Below are positions 45,868 to 55,558 of a stretch of 64,000 nucleotides of DNA, one piece after another; the first letter of the stretch is position 1; each line of letters begins with the position of its first letter. Position numbers and translations under genes: made by a program. This DNA comes from Pandoraea pneumonica (GTDB lineage: Bacteria > Pseudomonadota > Gammaproteobacteria > Burkholderiales > Burkholderiaceae): positions 434,001 through 498,000 of the forward strand of contig NZ_CABPSK010000004.1 in NCBI RefSeq assembly GCF_902459645.1, written 5' to 3'. The notes under the pieces are model-generated. The model had not been told where the DNA came from, ran no database searches, and saw nothing but the letters and a program-made list of their open reading frames with translations.

Positions 45868-47238
45868 TTACGGATGCGTGAAGAACTGCGCGATCACTGC
45901 GGCACCCATGAAGGTACCGGCATTCGCGAGGAACGACACCACCACGATGCGCCAGCCCAGCTTGCGGAACGCGGGCACGTCCTTGGCGACCGACAGACCG
46001 GCGAAGGTCAGCATCGGCGTCACCAGCGACAAGAAGTTGATCTTGCCGGTGAACTGCTCGACGATCGGCGCGTACGGGAAGGCAGGCGACGTCAGGAACA
46101 TCGCGACGAGCGACACCCAGCACACGGCCGGCACCTTGCGGCGCGTCACGTAGTACAGCGCTTCGCCCACGAGCACGGCGCCGATGATGACCAGCATGCC
46201 CGGCACGCCGTCGATAAACGACGTATTGAAGGCCATGCTGTTGCCCAGCAGTGCCAGCGCGCCCGAGAACACCCATGCGAACAGGCGTGCACCGAAGTTC
46301 ATGTCGACGGTGTGGGCCTTGCTGGCTTGCTTGAGTTCTTGTGCGGCTTCGGCATCGGCCACGGCAGCAGCTTCGGCATTGGCACGGCCGCGCTTGGTCA
46401 TACGGCCCAGCACCGGCTCCATCACGCGGTAGCCCCAAACGGCGAGCGGCAGCGAGATGAACAGCGTGAAGTACGTCCCGATGGTGGTCGTGATCAAGTT
46501 CGACGCCGCGGCAAACGTGGCGACTTCCTTGGCGACTTCCGGCGTTTGCTGTGCGGCAATCGCACCGGCAGCGGCAGCCATCATCGAGCCCGAACCCACA
46601 CCGGCACCCATGGCGAGCGCATGCGGATTGAAGATGTTCAGGCTGGCGATAAAGCCTGCGAACAGCGAGATGAACACGGCACCGAAGATCGTACCGGTCA
46701 GGTACTCGGCCAGCACGCCACGGCCTTCCGGCGAATCGAAGCCGTACTTTTCACCGATGATCGCCAGGCTCGGCTCACGGCCGACCGAGAAGGTCGCACC
46801 GATGGCTTCGCGCTTGATGCCGAGCATCAGGGCGACCGGCAGGCCAAGAATGATCGTGCCGACGAAGTGGCCGAATTCTTGGAACACGAGCGCCCAGCCA
46901 GCCGCGACGAGCTTGGGCAGCGAGCCGCCCACGAGCAGGCCGAGCTTGGCGACGAAGAGCAGCAGGGCCGGTTGCAGAATGGCAGCGGCCTTGTGTTGCA
47001 TCGGCAGATCGATCTGCGCGAAGCGCGGCAGACGCCCTTGTGCGAGGCCCAACGCCGCGCCGAGCAGCAGTGCCCAGACCATCGGCAGCAACACGATCTT
47101 GCCGTGACCGGCGTTGATGCTGATAGCACCAATCAGTTCGGCGATGACGAGAATCACAATCGCCCAAATATACAGGCGCACGCCATCGCTGAAGGCGCCC
47201 CCTTGCGGCTTGGCCGCGTTTTGTTCCATAACTGCCAT
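45868..47238 (-). CDS. DUF3100 membrane protein
   Basis: A 456-residue inner-membrane protein with about 11 hydrophobic segments. Examples are LYIWAIVILVIAELIGAISI, then FVAKLGLLVGGSLPKLVAAG, EFGHFVGTIILGLPVALMLG and GALALLGNSMAFNTSFIDG. Distinctive loops read SVGREPSLAIIGEKYGFDSP and GAGVGSGSMMAAAAGAIAAQ. It belongs to DUF3100, which has no established job; a transporter is likely from the topology. I chose the ATG at 47238 because GGAG stands 7 bases ahead, over a GTG four codons upstream. It follows the aldehyde dehydrogenase gene on the same strand after 252 bases, with three palindromes in the gap, and probably has its own promoter within the cluster. Confidence 0.85.
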   Translation of the reverse strand: MAVMEQNAAKPQGGAFSDGVRLYIWAIVILVIAELIGAISINAGHGKIVLLPMVWALLLGAALGLAQGRLPRFAQIDLPMQHKAAAILQPALLLFVAKLGLLVGGSLPKLVAAGWALVFQEFGHFVGTIILGLPVALMLGIKREAIGATFSVGREPSLAIIGEKYGFDSPEGRGVLAEYLTGTIFGAVFISLFAGFIASLNIFNPHALAMGAGVGSGSMMAAAAGAIAAQQTPEVAKEVATFAAASNLITTTIGTYFTLFISLPLAVWGYRVMEPVLGRMTKRGRANAEAAAVADAEAAQELKQASKAHTVDMNFGARLFAWVFSGALALLGNSMAFNTSFIDGVPGMLVIIGAVLVGEALYYVTRRKVPAVCWVSLVAMFLTSPAFPYAPIVEQFTGKINFLSLVTPMLTFAGLSVAKDVPAFRKLGWRIVVVSFLANAGTFMGAAVIAQFFTHP

Positions 47239-47263
47239 CTGGGTCTCCACTGCACTTGCTATT

Positions 47264-47318
47264 GAACCGGTTCGGCGCCATCCGGGTAACCGGACGGCGT
47301 ACGAACCATTCGATGGTT
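47264..47318. promoter_or_regulatory. Three palindromes in the DUF3100 upstream region
   Basis: GAACCGGTTC (47264-47273), TCCGGGTAACCGGA (47281-47294) and AACCATTCGATGGTT (47304-47318) lie within 55 bases ahead of the DUF3100 start. The last has perfect 6-base arms. They are candidate operators, no regulator assigned. Confidence 0.6.
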
Positions 47319-47502
47319 AAGGAAATTCGACGCACCACCCGCCCGACTGCTGCGGACTTCCCCCACGGCGCCTCGCGGCGACATGTTGGCACGCCTCGGT
47401 GACAGTAACAGCGCCCCGCGCAGAACCTCCCGAAGGGCGGCATTATACGCGGGTAAAAAACCCCTTCAGACCACAAATCTCGCAGGCTGAAACGGCAACT
47501 TT

Positions 47503-49017
47503 TTAGACGTAGCCGAACGGCGTGGCCGGGTTGGCGGCCGTCTCGACCCACACGCTCTTGGTCTGCGTGTACTCGTACAGGGCTTCCACCCCGCTGGAAC
47601 GGCCATAACCGCTATGGCCGTAGCCGCCGAACGGCGACGCCACGTTGATCGTCTTGTAGCCGTTGATCCAGAACGTCCCAGCATTGACCTGGGCCGCCAC
47701 GCGGTGCGCACGCGCCACGTCTTGCGTCCAGACCGCCCCGGCCAAACCGAACTCGCTGTCGTTGGCGATGGCCAGCGCTTCTTCTTCCGTATCGAACGGA
47801 ATGGCCACCACCACCGGCCCGAAGATCTCAGTGCGCGCCACGCCCATCTGGTTGTTCGCATCGGCCAGCACGGTCGGGCGCACGAAGAAGCCGCCGTCGC
47901 TGCGAGCCTGCGAGCCCGCCGCCAGGCGCGCACCACCGGCCACACCGGCGTCGATCATGTTCATCACGTGCTGATACTGGTTGCGATTGCAGATCGGGCC
48001 GACTTCGGTGGCGTCGTCAAGCGGCTCGCCCACGCGAATCTTTTCAGCACCGCGCGCCAGCATTTCAACCATCTGGTCGTACACGCCGCGCTGCACCAGC
48101 AAACGCGAACCTGCCACGCAGCTTTGGCCGGCGCTCGAGAAGATGGCCGCTTGCGCGCCAAGGCACGCACGCTTGAGGTCGGCGTCGTCGAACACGATAT
48201 TGGCCGACTTGCCGCCCAGTTCCAGCACGCTCGGCAGCAGACGTTGCGCCGCCGCCGTGGCGATCTTGCTACCGGTGGCGGGCGAGCCCACGAACACCAC
48301 CTTCTTGATCACCGGGTGCGAGATCGCGGCTTGCCCCGTCGTGTGACCGAAGCCGGCGAGCACGTTGATCAGACCGCGCGGCAAACCGGCTTGCTCGGCG
48401 AGCGCCGCCACGGCCAGCGAACTGGCGGGCGTGAGTTCCGACGGCTTGAGCAGCACGCCGTTGCCCATGGCGATGGCCGGGGCGAGTTGCCATCCGCAGG
48501 TGAACACCGGCGCGTTCCACGGCGTGATTTGCAGCACCACGCCCATCGCTTCGCGGCGCGTGTAGTTCAGGTGCGTGCTCGGCACCGGAATCACGTCGCC
48601 GAAGAACTTGTCGGTCCAACCGGCGTAGTACTCGAACATCTCGGCGACCTTGCCGACTTCGCCACGGCAATCGCGAATCGGCTTGCCTGCGCCGATCGAT
48701 TCGAGTTGGGCCAGCGCTTCGGCATTCTCGCGAACCTTCGCGCCGATGGCCTGCATCACACGGCCACGGGCAGCGTGCGTCAGTGCCCACCACGTCTTTT
48801 GGGCCGCTTGCGCAGCCTCGGCGGCTTGCGCGACGACGTCGGCACCGGCATCACGGTACGCCAGCACCGTCTGGCCCGTGGCCGGGTTCACGATGTCGAT
48901 GTCGCTCTCGCCCGTGCCTGCGACCAGTTCACCGTTGACATACGAGCCGATGGTCGTGGCGTTGGGGAAGAACTTTGCGAATGCGCCGAGCAAGGCGGCG
49001 GCTTGTTGATCTGCCAT
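47503..49017 (-). CDS. Aldehyde dehydrogenase family protein
   Basis: A 504-residue NAD(P)-dependent aldehyde dehydrogenase, of the betaine/aminoaldehyde-like type. The cofactor region reads ITPWNAPVFTCGWQLAPAIA and LLKPSELTPASSLA. The catalytic Glu is in LELGGKSANIV and the catalytic Cys in FSSAGQSCVAGSR. It ends with a conserved FGGYGHSGYGRSSGVEAL. I chose the ATG at 49017 because GGAG stands 9 bases ahead; the frame extends upstream only into the neighbouring gene. It is third in a LysR-linked cluster, after a VOC protein and a beta-hydroxyacid dehydrogenase, so it probably oxidises an aldehyde made by the latter. The exact substrate is unknown. Confidence 0.9.
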   Translation of the reverse strand: MADQQAAALLGAFAKFFPNATTIGSYVNGELVAGTGESDIDIVNPATGQTVLAYRDAGADVVAQAAEAAQAAQKTWWALTHAARGRVMQAIGAKVRENAEALAQLESIGAGKPIRDCRGEVGKVAEMFEYYAGWTDKFFGDVIPVPSTHLNYTRREAMGVVLQITPWNAPVFTCGWQLAPAIAMGNGVLLKPSELTPASSLAVAALAEQAGLPRGLINVLAGFGHTTGQAAISHPVIKKVVFVGSPATGSKIATAAAQRLLPSVLELGGKSANIVFDDADLKRACLGAQAAIFSSAGQSCVAGSRLLVQRGVYDQMVEMLARGAEKIRVGEPLDDATEVGPICNRNQYQHVMNMIDAGVAGGARLAAGSQARSDGGFFVRPTVLADANNQMGVARTEIFGPVVVAIPFDTEEEALAIANDSEFGLAGAVWTQDVARAHRVAAQVNAGTFWINGYKTINVASPFGGYGHSGYGRSSGVEALYEYTQTKSVWVETAANPATPFGYV

Positions 49018-49090
49018 GAAACTAACTCCGTGCGATGCGTGCCGACGCGCCCACGACGGGCGCATCAGCTTGTGAATGGATGGGGGGAAA

Positions 49091-49972
49091 TTACGCGCGA
49101 CCGGCTTCGATGAACTGCACGATGCGGTTGAAGTCCTCGTCGTCGCCGACGCTCTGCGCGCTGGCCGCCCACAGGCGGCCGACTTCGGCCGACAGCGGAC
49201 CCGTCGAGAGCGTGCCGGTTTGCTCGGCGAGCGCCATCGCCAGACGCACATCCTTGCGCATGAGCTTCATCGTGAAGCCCGAGTCGAAGGCGTCGTTCAG
49301 GATCCACGTCGGGTAGTTGGTCTGCGTAATGCCGCTGCGGCCCGAGCCTGCGTTCAGGCCTTCGAGCACCTGTGCCGGCTCGACACCCGCCGCCGTGGCC
49401 AGACGCATGGCCTCGCCCGCGACGATCAGATGCGCGGCGCACATCAGGTTGTTGATCAGCTTGGTCACGTGACCCGCGCCCACGTCGCCGATATGCACGC
49501 GCTTGGCCGACATCGTCGCCAGCACCGGCTCGATGCGTGCGATGTCGTCCACCGACCCACCCAGCACCATCGTGAGCGTGCCGTTCAGCGCGCCCTTGGG
49601 GCCGCCCGAGACCGGCGCGTCGACCAGCGAGATGCCCTTTTCGCGCAGCGTCGCGGCCAAGGCACGCGTGCTTTGCGGGTCGGCGGTGGACGTGTCGATC
49701 ACGATCAGCCCTTCGCGGCCATTCGCTGCAATGCCATCGGCACCGTTCACCACCGCTTCGACGACTTGCGAAGTCGGCAGCGAGAGTACGAGCGCGTCGG
49801 CTTCGCGGGTCAGTTCCGCGACCGAATTGCGCAAGCCGATGCCCGCCTCCGCCAGCGCCGCCCCGGCGGCCGGCGACGGATCGAAACCGAGCACCGTGAA
49901 GCCGCCGCGCTGCAACGACAGCGCCATGCCGCGCCCCATATTGCCCAGACCGACCACTCCGATGATTTTCAT
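49091..49972 (-). CDS. NAD(P)-dependent beta-hydroxyacid dehydrogenase (3-hydroxyisobutyrate dehydrogenase/tartronate semialdehyde reductase family)
   Basis: A 293-residue dehydrogenase. The Rossmann fingerprint is IGVVGLGNMGRGMALSL at the N terminus. The substrate-binding signature reads DAPVSGGPKGALNGTLTMVL at about residue 118, and the catalytic Lys is in HVTKLINNLMCAAHLIVAGE at about 168. The C-terminal helical domain has FTMKLMRKDVRLAMALAEQ, typical of the 3-HIBADH group. I chose the ATG at 49972 because GGAG stands 6 bases ahead. It lies 73 bases upstream of the aldehyde dehydrogenase. Possible substrates are 3-hydroxyisobutyrate, tartronate semialdehyde, 2-(hydroxymethyl)glutarate or a similar acid; none is favoured by the sequence. 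Confidence 0.9.
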   Translation of the reverse strand: MKIIGVVGLGNMGRGMALSLQRGGFTVLGFDPSPAAGAALAEAGIGLRNSVAELTREADALVLSLPTSQVVEAVVNGADGIAANGREGLIVIDTSTADPQSTRALAATLREKGISLVDAPVSGGPKGALNGTLTMVLGGSVDDIARIEPVLATMSAKRVHIGDVGAGHVTKLINNLMCAAHLIVAGEAMRLATAAGVEPAQVLEGLNAGSGRSGITQTNYPTWILNDAFDSGFTMKLMRKDVRLAMALAEQTGTLSTGPLSAEVGRLWAASAQSVGDDEDFNRIVQFIEAGRA

Positions 49973-50111
49973 GTTGACTCCAGTTTGACTGCCAGAATGG
50001 CGTCGCCCCACGGGCGATGCCGCGTTTTTCCACCCGTCGGCCCGTGCCGAAGGGTTGTCGATCTTTTCGATCGTTAATCTATTGGAATACTAATGAATGA
50101 CTGGGGAAGTC

Positions 50112-51017
50112 TCAGTGACAGTGATTCACGAACTCCAGCACCACGTTGCCTGCAAACTCCGGCTCCACGACGAGGCCATGCTCGTTGTAGCCGTACGGTA
50201 CGCCGTTCTCGCGCCATAACGCCTCGATGTGGGCGAGATCCGGCGCGAGCAGCGTAATCGCCACCGCATGCGTGCGCGTGGCCTGTGCCATCGGCAGTCC
50301 AACGGCGGCGAATCGCGCTTCGGCGCGTTGCGGCGAGAGCGCGCGGAATTGCCCGCATCCCGTGTCGGCCGTCGCGCCGCCTTCATACAGGTCGACATGA
50401 CGCGCGCCGTACATCCGATGCCAGCGCGTCGCCAGTTGGCGCAATGTTTGCGCGTCGGGAGCCACATAAGTGACGCCCACGATGCCGGTCACCCCGTTGG
50501 GGTGTTGCTGCCACTCCGGCACCCAGATCAGCTCAGGCCGATGCTGGTGACAGATGAAATTCGACGCATCGCCAAGGTCATCGTCGAGAAACAGTCCGAG
50601 CGACACCACGGCTTCGTCGGGGGTGCCATCGGGCTTGGTCATCTGCCGCCGAAAGTCGATGAACCCCTGCGATTCGAGCCCGGCATTGGCCAGCCGGCTG
50701 TGATCGGCGCGGGCGTCCTTGCTGTGCAACGCCACCAGCGACACGCCTTCTTCACGCGCCAGAAAGCTGCCGAGATACCGGCCGAAACAGAAATCCCCTT
50801 GCGCGAGCGTGCCGAACTTGCGGGCATCGTCCACACCGATCAGCTCGATGAAGTTATTGCCGAACATCATCAGCGAGGTCACCGTTCCCCACGGGTGATA
50901 CGACACCGGCGACGGGGTGAACCCCATGCGCTGGTAATGCGACAGACGCCGCGGGTGGTCATGCACCGTGACCAGCGGGTGATCGATACCAAATCGCGTG
51001 TTTCCCGGAGGAATCAT
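50112..51017 (-). CDS. VOC superfamily protein (glyoxalase-like domain)
   Basis: A 301-residue protein with two glyoxalase/dioxygenase-type beta-alpha-beta-beta-beta halves. It starts FGIDHPLVTVHDHPRRLSHY, where the His could be a metal ligand. Then come GNNFIELIGVDDARKFG, another His in SNFICHQHRPELIW, GVTYVAPDAQTLRQLATRWH, and the last strand NVVLEFVNHCH. Members with this layout (Glyoxalase_3-like) are mostly of unknown activity. GGAG stands 8 bases before the ATG. It is first in the minus-strand cluster and divergent from the LysR gene, which probably controls it, so it likely acts early in the same pathway. Confidence 0.85.
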   Translation of the reverse strand: MIPPGNTRFGIDHPLVTVHDHPRRLSHYQRMGFTPSPVSYHPWGTVTSLMMFGNNFIELIGVDDARKFGTLAQGDFCFGRYLGSFLAREEGVSLVALHSKDARADHSRLANAGLESQGFIDFRRQMTKPDGTPDEAVVSLGLFLDDDLGDASNFICHQHRPELIWVPEWQQHPNGVTGIVGVTYVAPDAQTLRQLATRWHRMYGARHVDLYEGGATADTGCGQFRALSPQRAEARFAAVGLPMAQATRTHAVAITLLAPDLAHIEALWRENGVPYGYNEHGLVVEPEFAGNVVLEFVNHCH

Positions 51018-51189
51018 CTGGCGTCTCCGTACTTATCTGGCGCGGAATCGGGCCACCGTCGTCGGGCCTCGCCTGGGTTCGTTGCCCGTCGATGGGGCCG
51101 ATCCGCATGCTTCGCAGTGTGGAGTGAAAAAAAACGACGCTCAATGACAACGCTTGAAGATTTTTGTTCTAATTATTAGTCTTTAGGCC

Positions 51190-52128
51190 ATGACACCCGC
51201 CATTAACGAAAATCGCCTGCCCTATCTGTTCGAAGCCGTGCAGTGCGGCACCATTCGCGCCGCCGCCGACCGGCTCGACATCGCCCCCTCCGCCGTCAGC
51301 CGCCAGATCGCCTTGCTGGAAGCGGAACTCGCCTTGCCGCTCATCGAGCGTCACAAGCGCGGGGTGCACCTGACGCAGGCCGGGCGCCTGCTCATGGAGT
51401 ACTACCGCGAGCAGCGCGCGCACCAGGAAGACTTGCTCGCGAAGCTGCAAGAAGTGAGAGGGCTGCGGCGCGGTCATATCCGGCTGGCCGTGGGCGAAGG
51501 ATTCGTGAGCGATCTGATGGGGGCGCCCCTGCGTTACTTCTGCAAGCGCTATCCAGACATCACGCTCACGCTCGACCTCGCGGGTACCAACGAGGTCATG
51601 CGGGCGGTGGCGGAAGACGACGCCGACATCGGGCTCGTGTACAACCCGCCCGCCGAACCCAAGATCGTCTCGCGCGCCCAGATGCGCCAGCCGGTGCACG
51701 CCATCGTGGCCCCCGACTCGCCGTTGCGCGCACGACTCGCCGCCAGTCCTGCCGGTACCGCGCTTAAGCTCGACGATCTTTATGACACCCCGCTTGCGCT
51801 CATGCACGGCGCATACGGCACACGACAGTTGATGGAACTGGCCGAGCAGGCCGAGAAGCATCGCCTAGTGGCGACCGTGACGACCAACTCGATCTCGGTG
51901 CTCAAACATTTCGTGCGGGGCGGGCTGGGCGCGACGTTCCTGCCCGCGTTCGCGATATCGCAGGAGATCGAAGCGGGGGTGCTTTGCGCCCTGCCCGTCG
52001 ACCACCCCATTCTGGCGAGCGCAGAAGCGCATCTCATCACGCGCGCGGGGCGGCGGTTGTCCGGCGCGGCCAACCGGTTGCTCACCCATCTGGCCAGCAA
52101 GATGGAGGCGTTCGGCGCGCCGGACTGA
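51190..52128 (+). CDS. LysR-family transcriptional regulator of the VOC-dehydrogenase-DUF3100 cluster
   Basis: A 312-residue regulator. The HTH covers residues about 6-65 (LPYLFEAVQCGTIRAAADRL, then APSAVSRQIALLEAELALPL). The effector domain begins near residue 97 (HIRLAVGEGFVSDLMGAP). The strands resemble the CbbR/GcvA-like group in which the ligand-binding pocket has DIGLVYNPPAEP. It is divergent from the VOC gene, with 172 bases between the starts that include an AT-rich TTTTTGTTCTAATTATTAG box, a likely shared promoter region. The AT patch includes the T-N11-A type of site usual for LysR binding, but I could not fix one. Confidence 0.9.
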   Translation: MTPAINENRLPYLFEAVQCGTIRAAADRLDIAPSAVSRQIALLEAELALPLIERHKRGVHLTQAGRLLMEYYREQRAHQEDLLAKLQEVRGLRRGHIRLAVGEGFVSDLMGAPLRYFCKRYPDITLTLDLAGTNEVMRAVAEDDADIGLVYNPPAEPKIVSRAQMRQPVHAIVAPDSPLRARLAASPAGTALKLDDLYDTPLALMHGAYGTRQLMELAEQAEKHRLVATVTTNSISVLKHFVRGGLGATFLPAFAISQEIEAGVLCALPVDHPILASAEAHLITRAGRRLSGAANRLLTHLASKMEAFGAPD

Positions 52129-52647
52129 TCGCGCCCGACTGGCCGCGCCGATTGATCCGCGCGTTTGGAATTCCCTGATTAGGTTGGGTTTGGCATGCCT
52201 GCCCGGTTGCAGGCACGCAACATTTGGGCTACTAAGCCTTTACCCGATGTTGCGGGCTTGCGAATTCGGATATAAATGAGCCATTCGAGCGAAGGTGCGC
52301 TTTGCGTGACATCAGTGTCACGCCATCGATAAAAGCGCTTCGCCACCGACTCCAGCCGCACGGCACGCGTACTCACCGCGCCCGCTGCGGCCTCAACGCC
52401 AGTGGACTGCCATGACTACGAACTCTGACGACCAGAGCGTGACGGCTTCCCTCGCAAGCGTGCCCGCACCCTCTCGCGGCCCGCGTTGCCCCGGCGTTGG
52501 CGTCTGCCAATTGCTTACCATTCGTGACGATTTTTCAGGCTTTACCGGAAGCGCTGTGCTTCGCCCCCGCACGGGCGGCGCACGACGACGACGGTCATAA
52601 CCACGCAAAGGGAAGGTGCGGGGCAAACGCAACCTGGGGAGCAGACC
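52129..52647 (+). other. Intergenic region upstream of the porin gene
   Basis: I find no convincing gene. A perfect 7-base hairpin (TGCCTGC-CCGGTT-GCAGGCA) lies at 52196-52215. A possible promoter, TTGCGG (52250) with TATAAA (52271), has only 15 bases between. A 62-residue reading frame at 52412-52600 has no ribosome-binding site and an Arg-rich end, so I do not call it a gene. Confidence 0.5.
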
Positions 52648-53709
52648 ATGAAAAAGAAGCTCATTGCAGCTAGCCTGCTTTGCAGCATCGGCACATTCGC
52701 GCACGCGCAATCGAGTGTGCAACTCTATGGCCGCGTGGATGGCGGCTTTCAATTCATGAACAATTTGCAGGACGGCAATGGCGGCACCGCCTCGCGCTGG
52801 AGCGCGCAGGGCGGCGACTACGGCACCAGCCTGTTCGGCCTGCGGGGTTATGAAGATCTCGGGCAGGGATTGCACGCAGTCTTCAACTTGGAAGGCGGCT
52901 TCCAGTTGATGAACGGCTACAACAATAACGGCTCGGGTTCGATCTTCGACCGGCGTGCGTTGGTGGGCTTCGTCTCGCAGAGCTGGGGACAATTCACCCT
53001 CGGGCGCAATCTGTTTATCAGCAACGGCGTGTGGGACTTCGATCCGTTCCAGCAACAGGCCTTCTCGTCGGCGTCGCTGGTGCGCGGGCGTAACTGGCCG
53101 CAGGCGAGTAACACGGTCAACTATCAAAGCCCGAACTGGTATGGCTTCGATATTGCGGGCCAGTACGCGTTCTCCAACGTCGTCGGCCAATTCAACAGCG
53201 GCCGGGGCATGGGCGCGCAATTGACCTATACACACGATCGCTTCCAGTTGCGTGCGTTGTATGACGAAATTCGCGATTCCAACGGGCAGTTCACCGACGT
53301 GTTTGCCTCGTCACGCGAGTATTTCGCCGGTGCCAACTTCTTCCTAAATCGATTCACCGTGTCGTTGGGCTACACGCACATGTCGGCACCGGATGCGCCG
53401 ACGCCCAACTTCGCCACGCGTGCCGATCACTACTGGGCGGGCGTGAAGTATCAGGCGACACAAGCGTGGGCCGCGAATGCCGCCGTGTATCACGTGAACG
53501 TGCCGAGCTTCGGTCACGCCACGATGTTCGAGCTGGGCACGACGTACAACCTCTCGAAACGCACGTTCCTGTACGGCACCGTTGCCTACGTGGCGAACAG
53601 CGCCAACCAGAGCTTCTCGGTCGCGGCCATTCCGAGCGATTCGCTCGACAACCCGCCGCCGGGCAAGGGCCAGACCGGTGCCTATATCGGGGTCTCGCAC
53701 TCGTTCTGA
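52648..53709 (+). CDS. Outer-membrane porin (Porin_4/OpcP type)
   Basis: A 353-residue beta-barrel porin. The signal peptide ends after GTFAHAQ, with mature SSVQLYGRVDGG, the characteristic opening of beta-proteobacterial trimeric porins. Alternate hydrophobic and polar residues run throughout (for example DYGTSLFGLRGYEDLGQGLH and FTLGRNLF). The last residue is Phe (IGVSHSF), the recognition signal for barrel assembly. GGGGAG stands 6 bases ahead of the ATG. The gene stands alone with a bidirectional terminator just after it. It allows passive diffusion of small solutes; the preferred substrate cannot be read. Confidence 0.93.
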   Translation: MKKKLIAASLLCSIGTFAHAQSSVQLYGRVDGGFQFMNNLQDGNGGTASRWSAQGGDYGTSLFGLRGYEDLGQGLHAVFNLEGGFQLMNGYNNNGSGSIFDRRALVGFVSQSWGQFTLGRNLFISNGVWDFDPFQQQAFSSASLVRGRNWPQASNTVNYQSPNWYGFDIAGQYAFSNVVGQFNSGRGMGAQLTYTHDRFQLRALYDEIRDSNGQFTDVFASSREYFAGANFFLNRFTVSLGYTHMSAPDAPTPNFATRADHYWAGVKYQATQAWAANAAVYHVNVPSFGHATMFELGTTYNLSKRTFLYGTVAYVANSANQSFSVAAIPSDSLDNPPPGKGQTGAYIGVSHSF

Positions 53710-53731
53710 ACGCGTTCTGCGCTTGGGCATA

Positions 53732-53771
53732 AAAAAACCCGTCGTCCCTGGTTGGGCACGACGGGTTTTTT
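53732..53771. terminator. Bidirectional terminator between porin and nrdR
   Basis: AAAAAACCCGTCGT and ACGACGGGTTTTTT pair, with an inner CCC-GGG extension. Both flanking genes converge on it. Confidence 0.9.
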
Positions 53772-53809
53772 GTCTTCTACCGCATCACATCACACGCTGA
53801 TCCACATGA

Positions 53810-54292
53810 TCACGCCACTGGCTTGCGCTTCGGCTTGACGTCCGTACTGTCGATTTCTTCAAGAACGTCGCGGAACTCTGCGATGTCTTCGAAGCTGCGA
53901 TACACCGACGCAAAACGGATGTACGCGATCTTGTCCAAACGCTTCAACTCGCGCATCACCAGTTCGCCGATACGTTGGCTCACCACTTCGCGCTCCGCGC
54001 CAGCCAGCAGCTTGTACTCGATGCGCGCAATCGCGGCATCCATCGCTTCGGCGCTTACGGGGCGCTTGCGAATCGCCAACTGCATACTGGCGCGCACTTT
54101 CGCGCGGTCGTACTCCGCGCGGCTGCCGTCTTTCTTGACGACCGCCGGCATCGTCAACTCGACGCGCTCGTAAGTGGTGAATCGCTTGTCGCACGACGGA
54201 CAGCGCCGACGCCGCCGAATGGCAGCGCCGTCTTCCGCTTCACGCGAGTCGATAACTTGCGTGTCGTCGTGCCGGCAGAACGGGCAGCGCAT
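53810..54292 (-). CDS. nrdR: Transcriptional repressor NrdR
   Basis: A 160-residue repressor of ribonucleotide reductase genes. The N-terminal zinc ribbon is complete, with Cys3, Cys6, Cys31 and Cys34 ([17 protein letters not shown] and [17 protein letters not shown]). The ATP-cone domain follows ([19 protein letters not shown] to [14 protein letters not shown]), which senses ATP and dATP. It lies 18 bases downstream of glyA on the same strand, so both are transcribed together; the pairing glyA-nrdR is common in beta-proteobacteria. The end, [11 protein letters not shown], is a basic tail. Confidence 0.96.
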   Translation of the reverse strand: MRCPFCRHDDTQVIDSREAEDGAAIRRRRRCPSCDKRFTTYERVELTMPAVVKKDGSRAEYDRAKVRASMQLAIRKRPVSAEAMDAAIARIEYKLLAGAEREVVSQRIGELVMRELKRLDKIAYIRFASVYRSFEDIAEFRDVLEEIDSTDVKPKRKPVA

Positions 54293-54310
54293 GCGTGCGA
54301 GACCGGCCGC

Positions 54311-55558
54311 TTAGCCGTAGACCGGGAAACGCTTGGTAAACTCGGCCACTTGTGCACGCACCTTGGCCAGGTTTTCCTCGTTTTCCGGGTTGTCGAGCAC
54401 GTCGGCGATCAGGTTGCCGACCAGCTTGGCTTCTTCTTCCTTGAAGCCACGCGTGGTCATCGCCGGCGAACCCAGACGCACACCGCTCGTCACAAACGGC
54501 TTTTCCGGATCGTTCGGGATCGCGTTCTTGTTCACGGTGATGTGTGCAGCGCCCAAAGCGGCTTCTGCTGCCTTACCCGTGATGTTCTTCGCGCGCAGGT
54601 CGACCAGCATCACGTGCGATTCGGTCTTGCCCGACACGATGCGCAGACCGCGCGCCACCAGCGTCTCGGCCAGCACGCGTGCGTTCTTCACGACTTGCTC
54701 TTGGTAAGCCTTGAATTCCGGCGTGGCAGCTTCCTTGAACGCCACGGCCTTACCGGCGATGACGTGCATGAGCGGACCGCCTTGAATGCCCGGGAAGATG
54801 GCCGAATTGATCGGCTTCTCGAACTCGGCCTTCATCAGGATCACGCCGCCGCGCGGGCCGCGCAGGCTCTTGTGCGTGGTGGTGGTCACGAAGTCGGCGT
54901 GCGGCACCGGGTTCGGATACACACCTGCGGCGATCAGACCGGCGTAGTGCGCCATGTCGACCATGAAGTACGCACCGACCGACTTGGCGATCTTCGCCAT
55001 GCGTTCGAAATCGATCTTCAGCGCGAAGGCCGAGGCACCGGCCACGATCAGCTTCGGCTTGTGCTCTTGTGCCAGCTTCTCGGCAGCGTCGTAATCGATG
55101 TCTTCGTTTTCGTTCAGGCCGTAGCTCACCACGTTGAACCACTTGCCCGACATGTTCACGGGCGAACCGTGCGTCAGGTGGCCGCCGTGCGCGAGGCTCA
55201 TGCCCATGATCGTGTCGCCGGGGCGCAGCATGGCGAAATACACGCCCTGGTTGGCTTGCGAGCCCGAGTTCGGCTGCACGTTCGCGGCTTCTGCACCGAA
55301 CAGCGCCTTCACACGGTCGATCGCCAGTTGCTCGACGACGTCGACATATTCGCAACCGCCGTAATAACGCTTGCCGGGGTAGCCTTCAGCGTACTTGTTG
55401 GTCAGTTGCGAGCCCTGCGCTTCCATCACGGCCGGGCTGGTGTAGTTTTCCGAGGCGATCAGCTCAATGTGGTCTTCCTGACGCTGATCTTCCTTCTGAA
55501 TCGCGGCCCAAACTTCGGGATCGACGGCGGCAACAGTGGATTTCGATTTATCGAACAT
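54311..55558 (-). CDS. glyA: Serine hydroxymethyltransferase
   Basis: A 415-residue PLP enzyme that moves the serine hydroxymethyl group to tetrahydrofolate, giving glycine and one-carbon units. The Lys that binds PLP lies in [14 protein letters not shown] at about residue 229, and [29 protein letters not shown] and the N-terminal [16 protein letters not shown] are canonical. I chose the ATG at 55558 (MFDKSKST), which gives the normal length; the frame extends upstream over the riboswitch leader without a ribosome-binding site. nrdR follows as a co-transcribed gene. The ZTP riboswitch about 100 bases upstream controls it according to folate-linked purine status. Confidence 0.97.
   Translation of the reverse strand: MFDKSKSTVAAVDPEVWAAIQKEDQRQEDHIELIASENYTSPAVMEAQGSQLTNKYAEGYPGKRYYGGCEYVDVVEQLAIDRVKALFGAEAANVQPNSGSQANQGVYFAMLRPGDTIMGMSLAHGGHLTHGSPVNMSGKWFNVVSYGLNENEDIDYDAAEKLAQEHKPKLIVAGASAFALKIDFERMAKIAKSVGAYFMVDMAHYAGLIAAGVYPNPVPHADFVTTTTHKSLRGPRGGVILMKAEFEKPINSAIFPGIQGGPLMHVIAGKAVAFKEAATPEFKAYQEQVVKNARVLAETLVARGLRIVSGKTESHVMLVDLRAKNITGKAAEAALGAAHITVNKNAIPNDPEKPFVTSGVRLGSPAMTTRGFKEEEAKLVGNLIADVLDNPENEENLAKVRAQVAEFTKRFPVYG

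Noticed and set aside
52412-52600. Possible 62-residue protein upstream of the porin
   Set aside because: No ribosome-binding site, no family resemblance and an Arg-rich end; it probably lies in the porin leader region.
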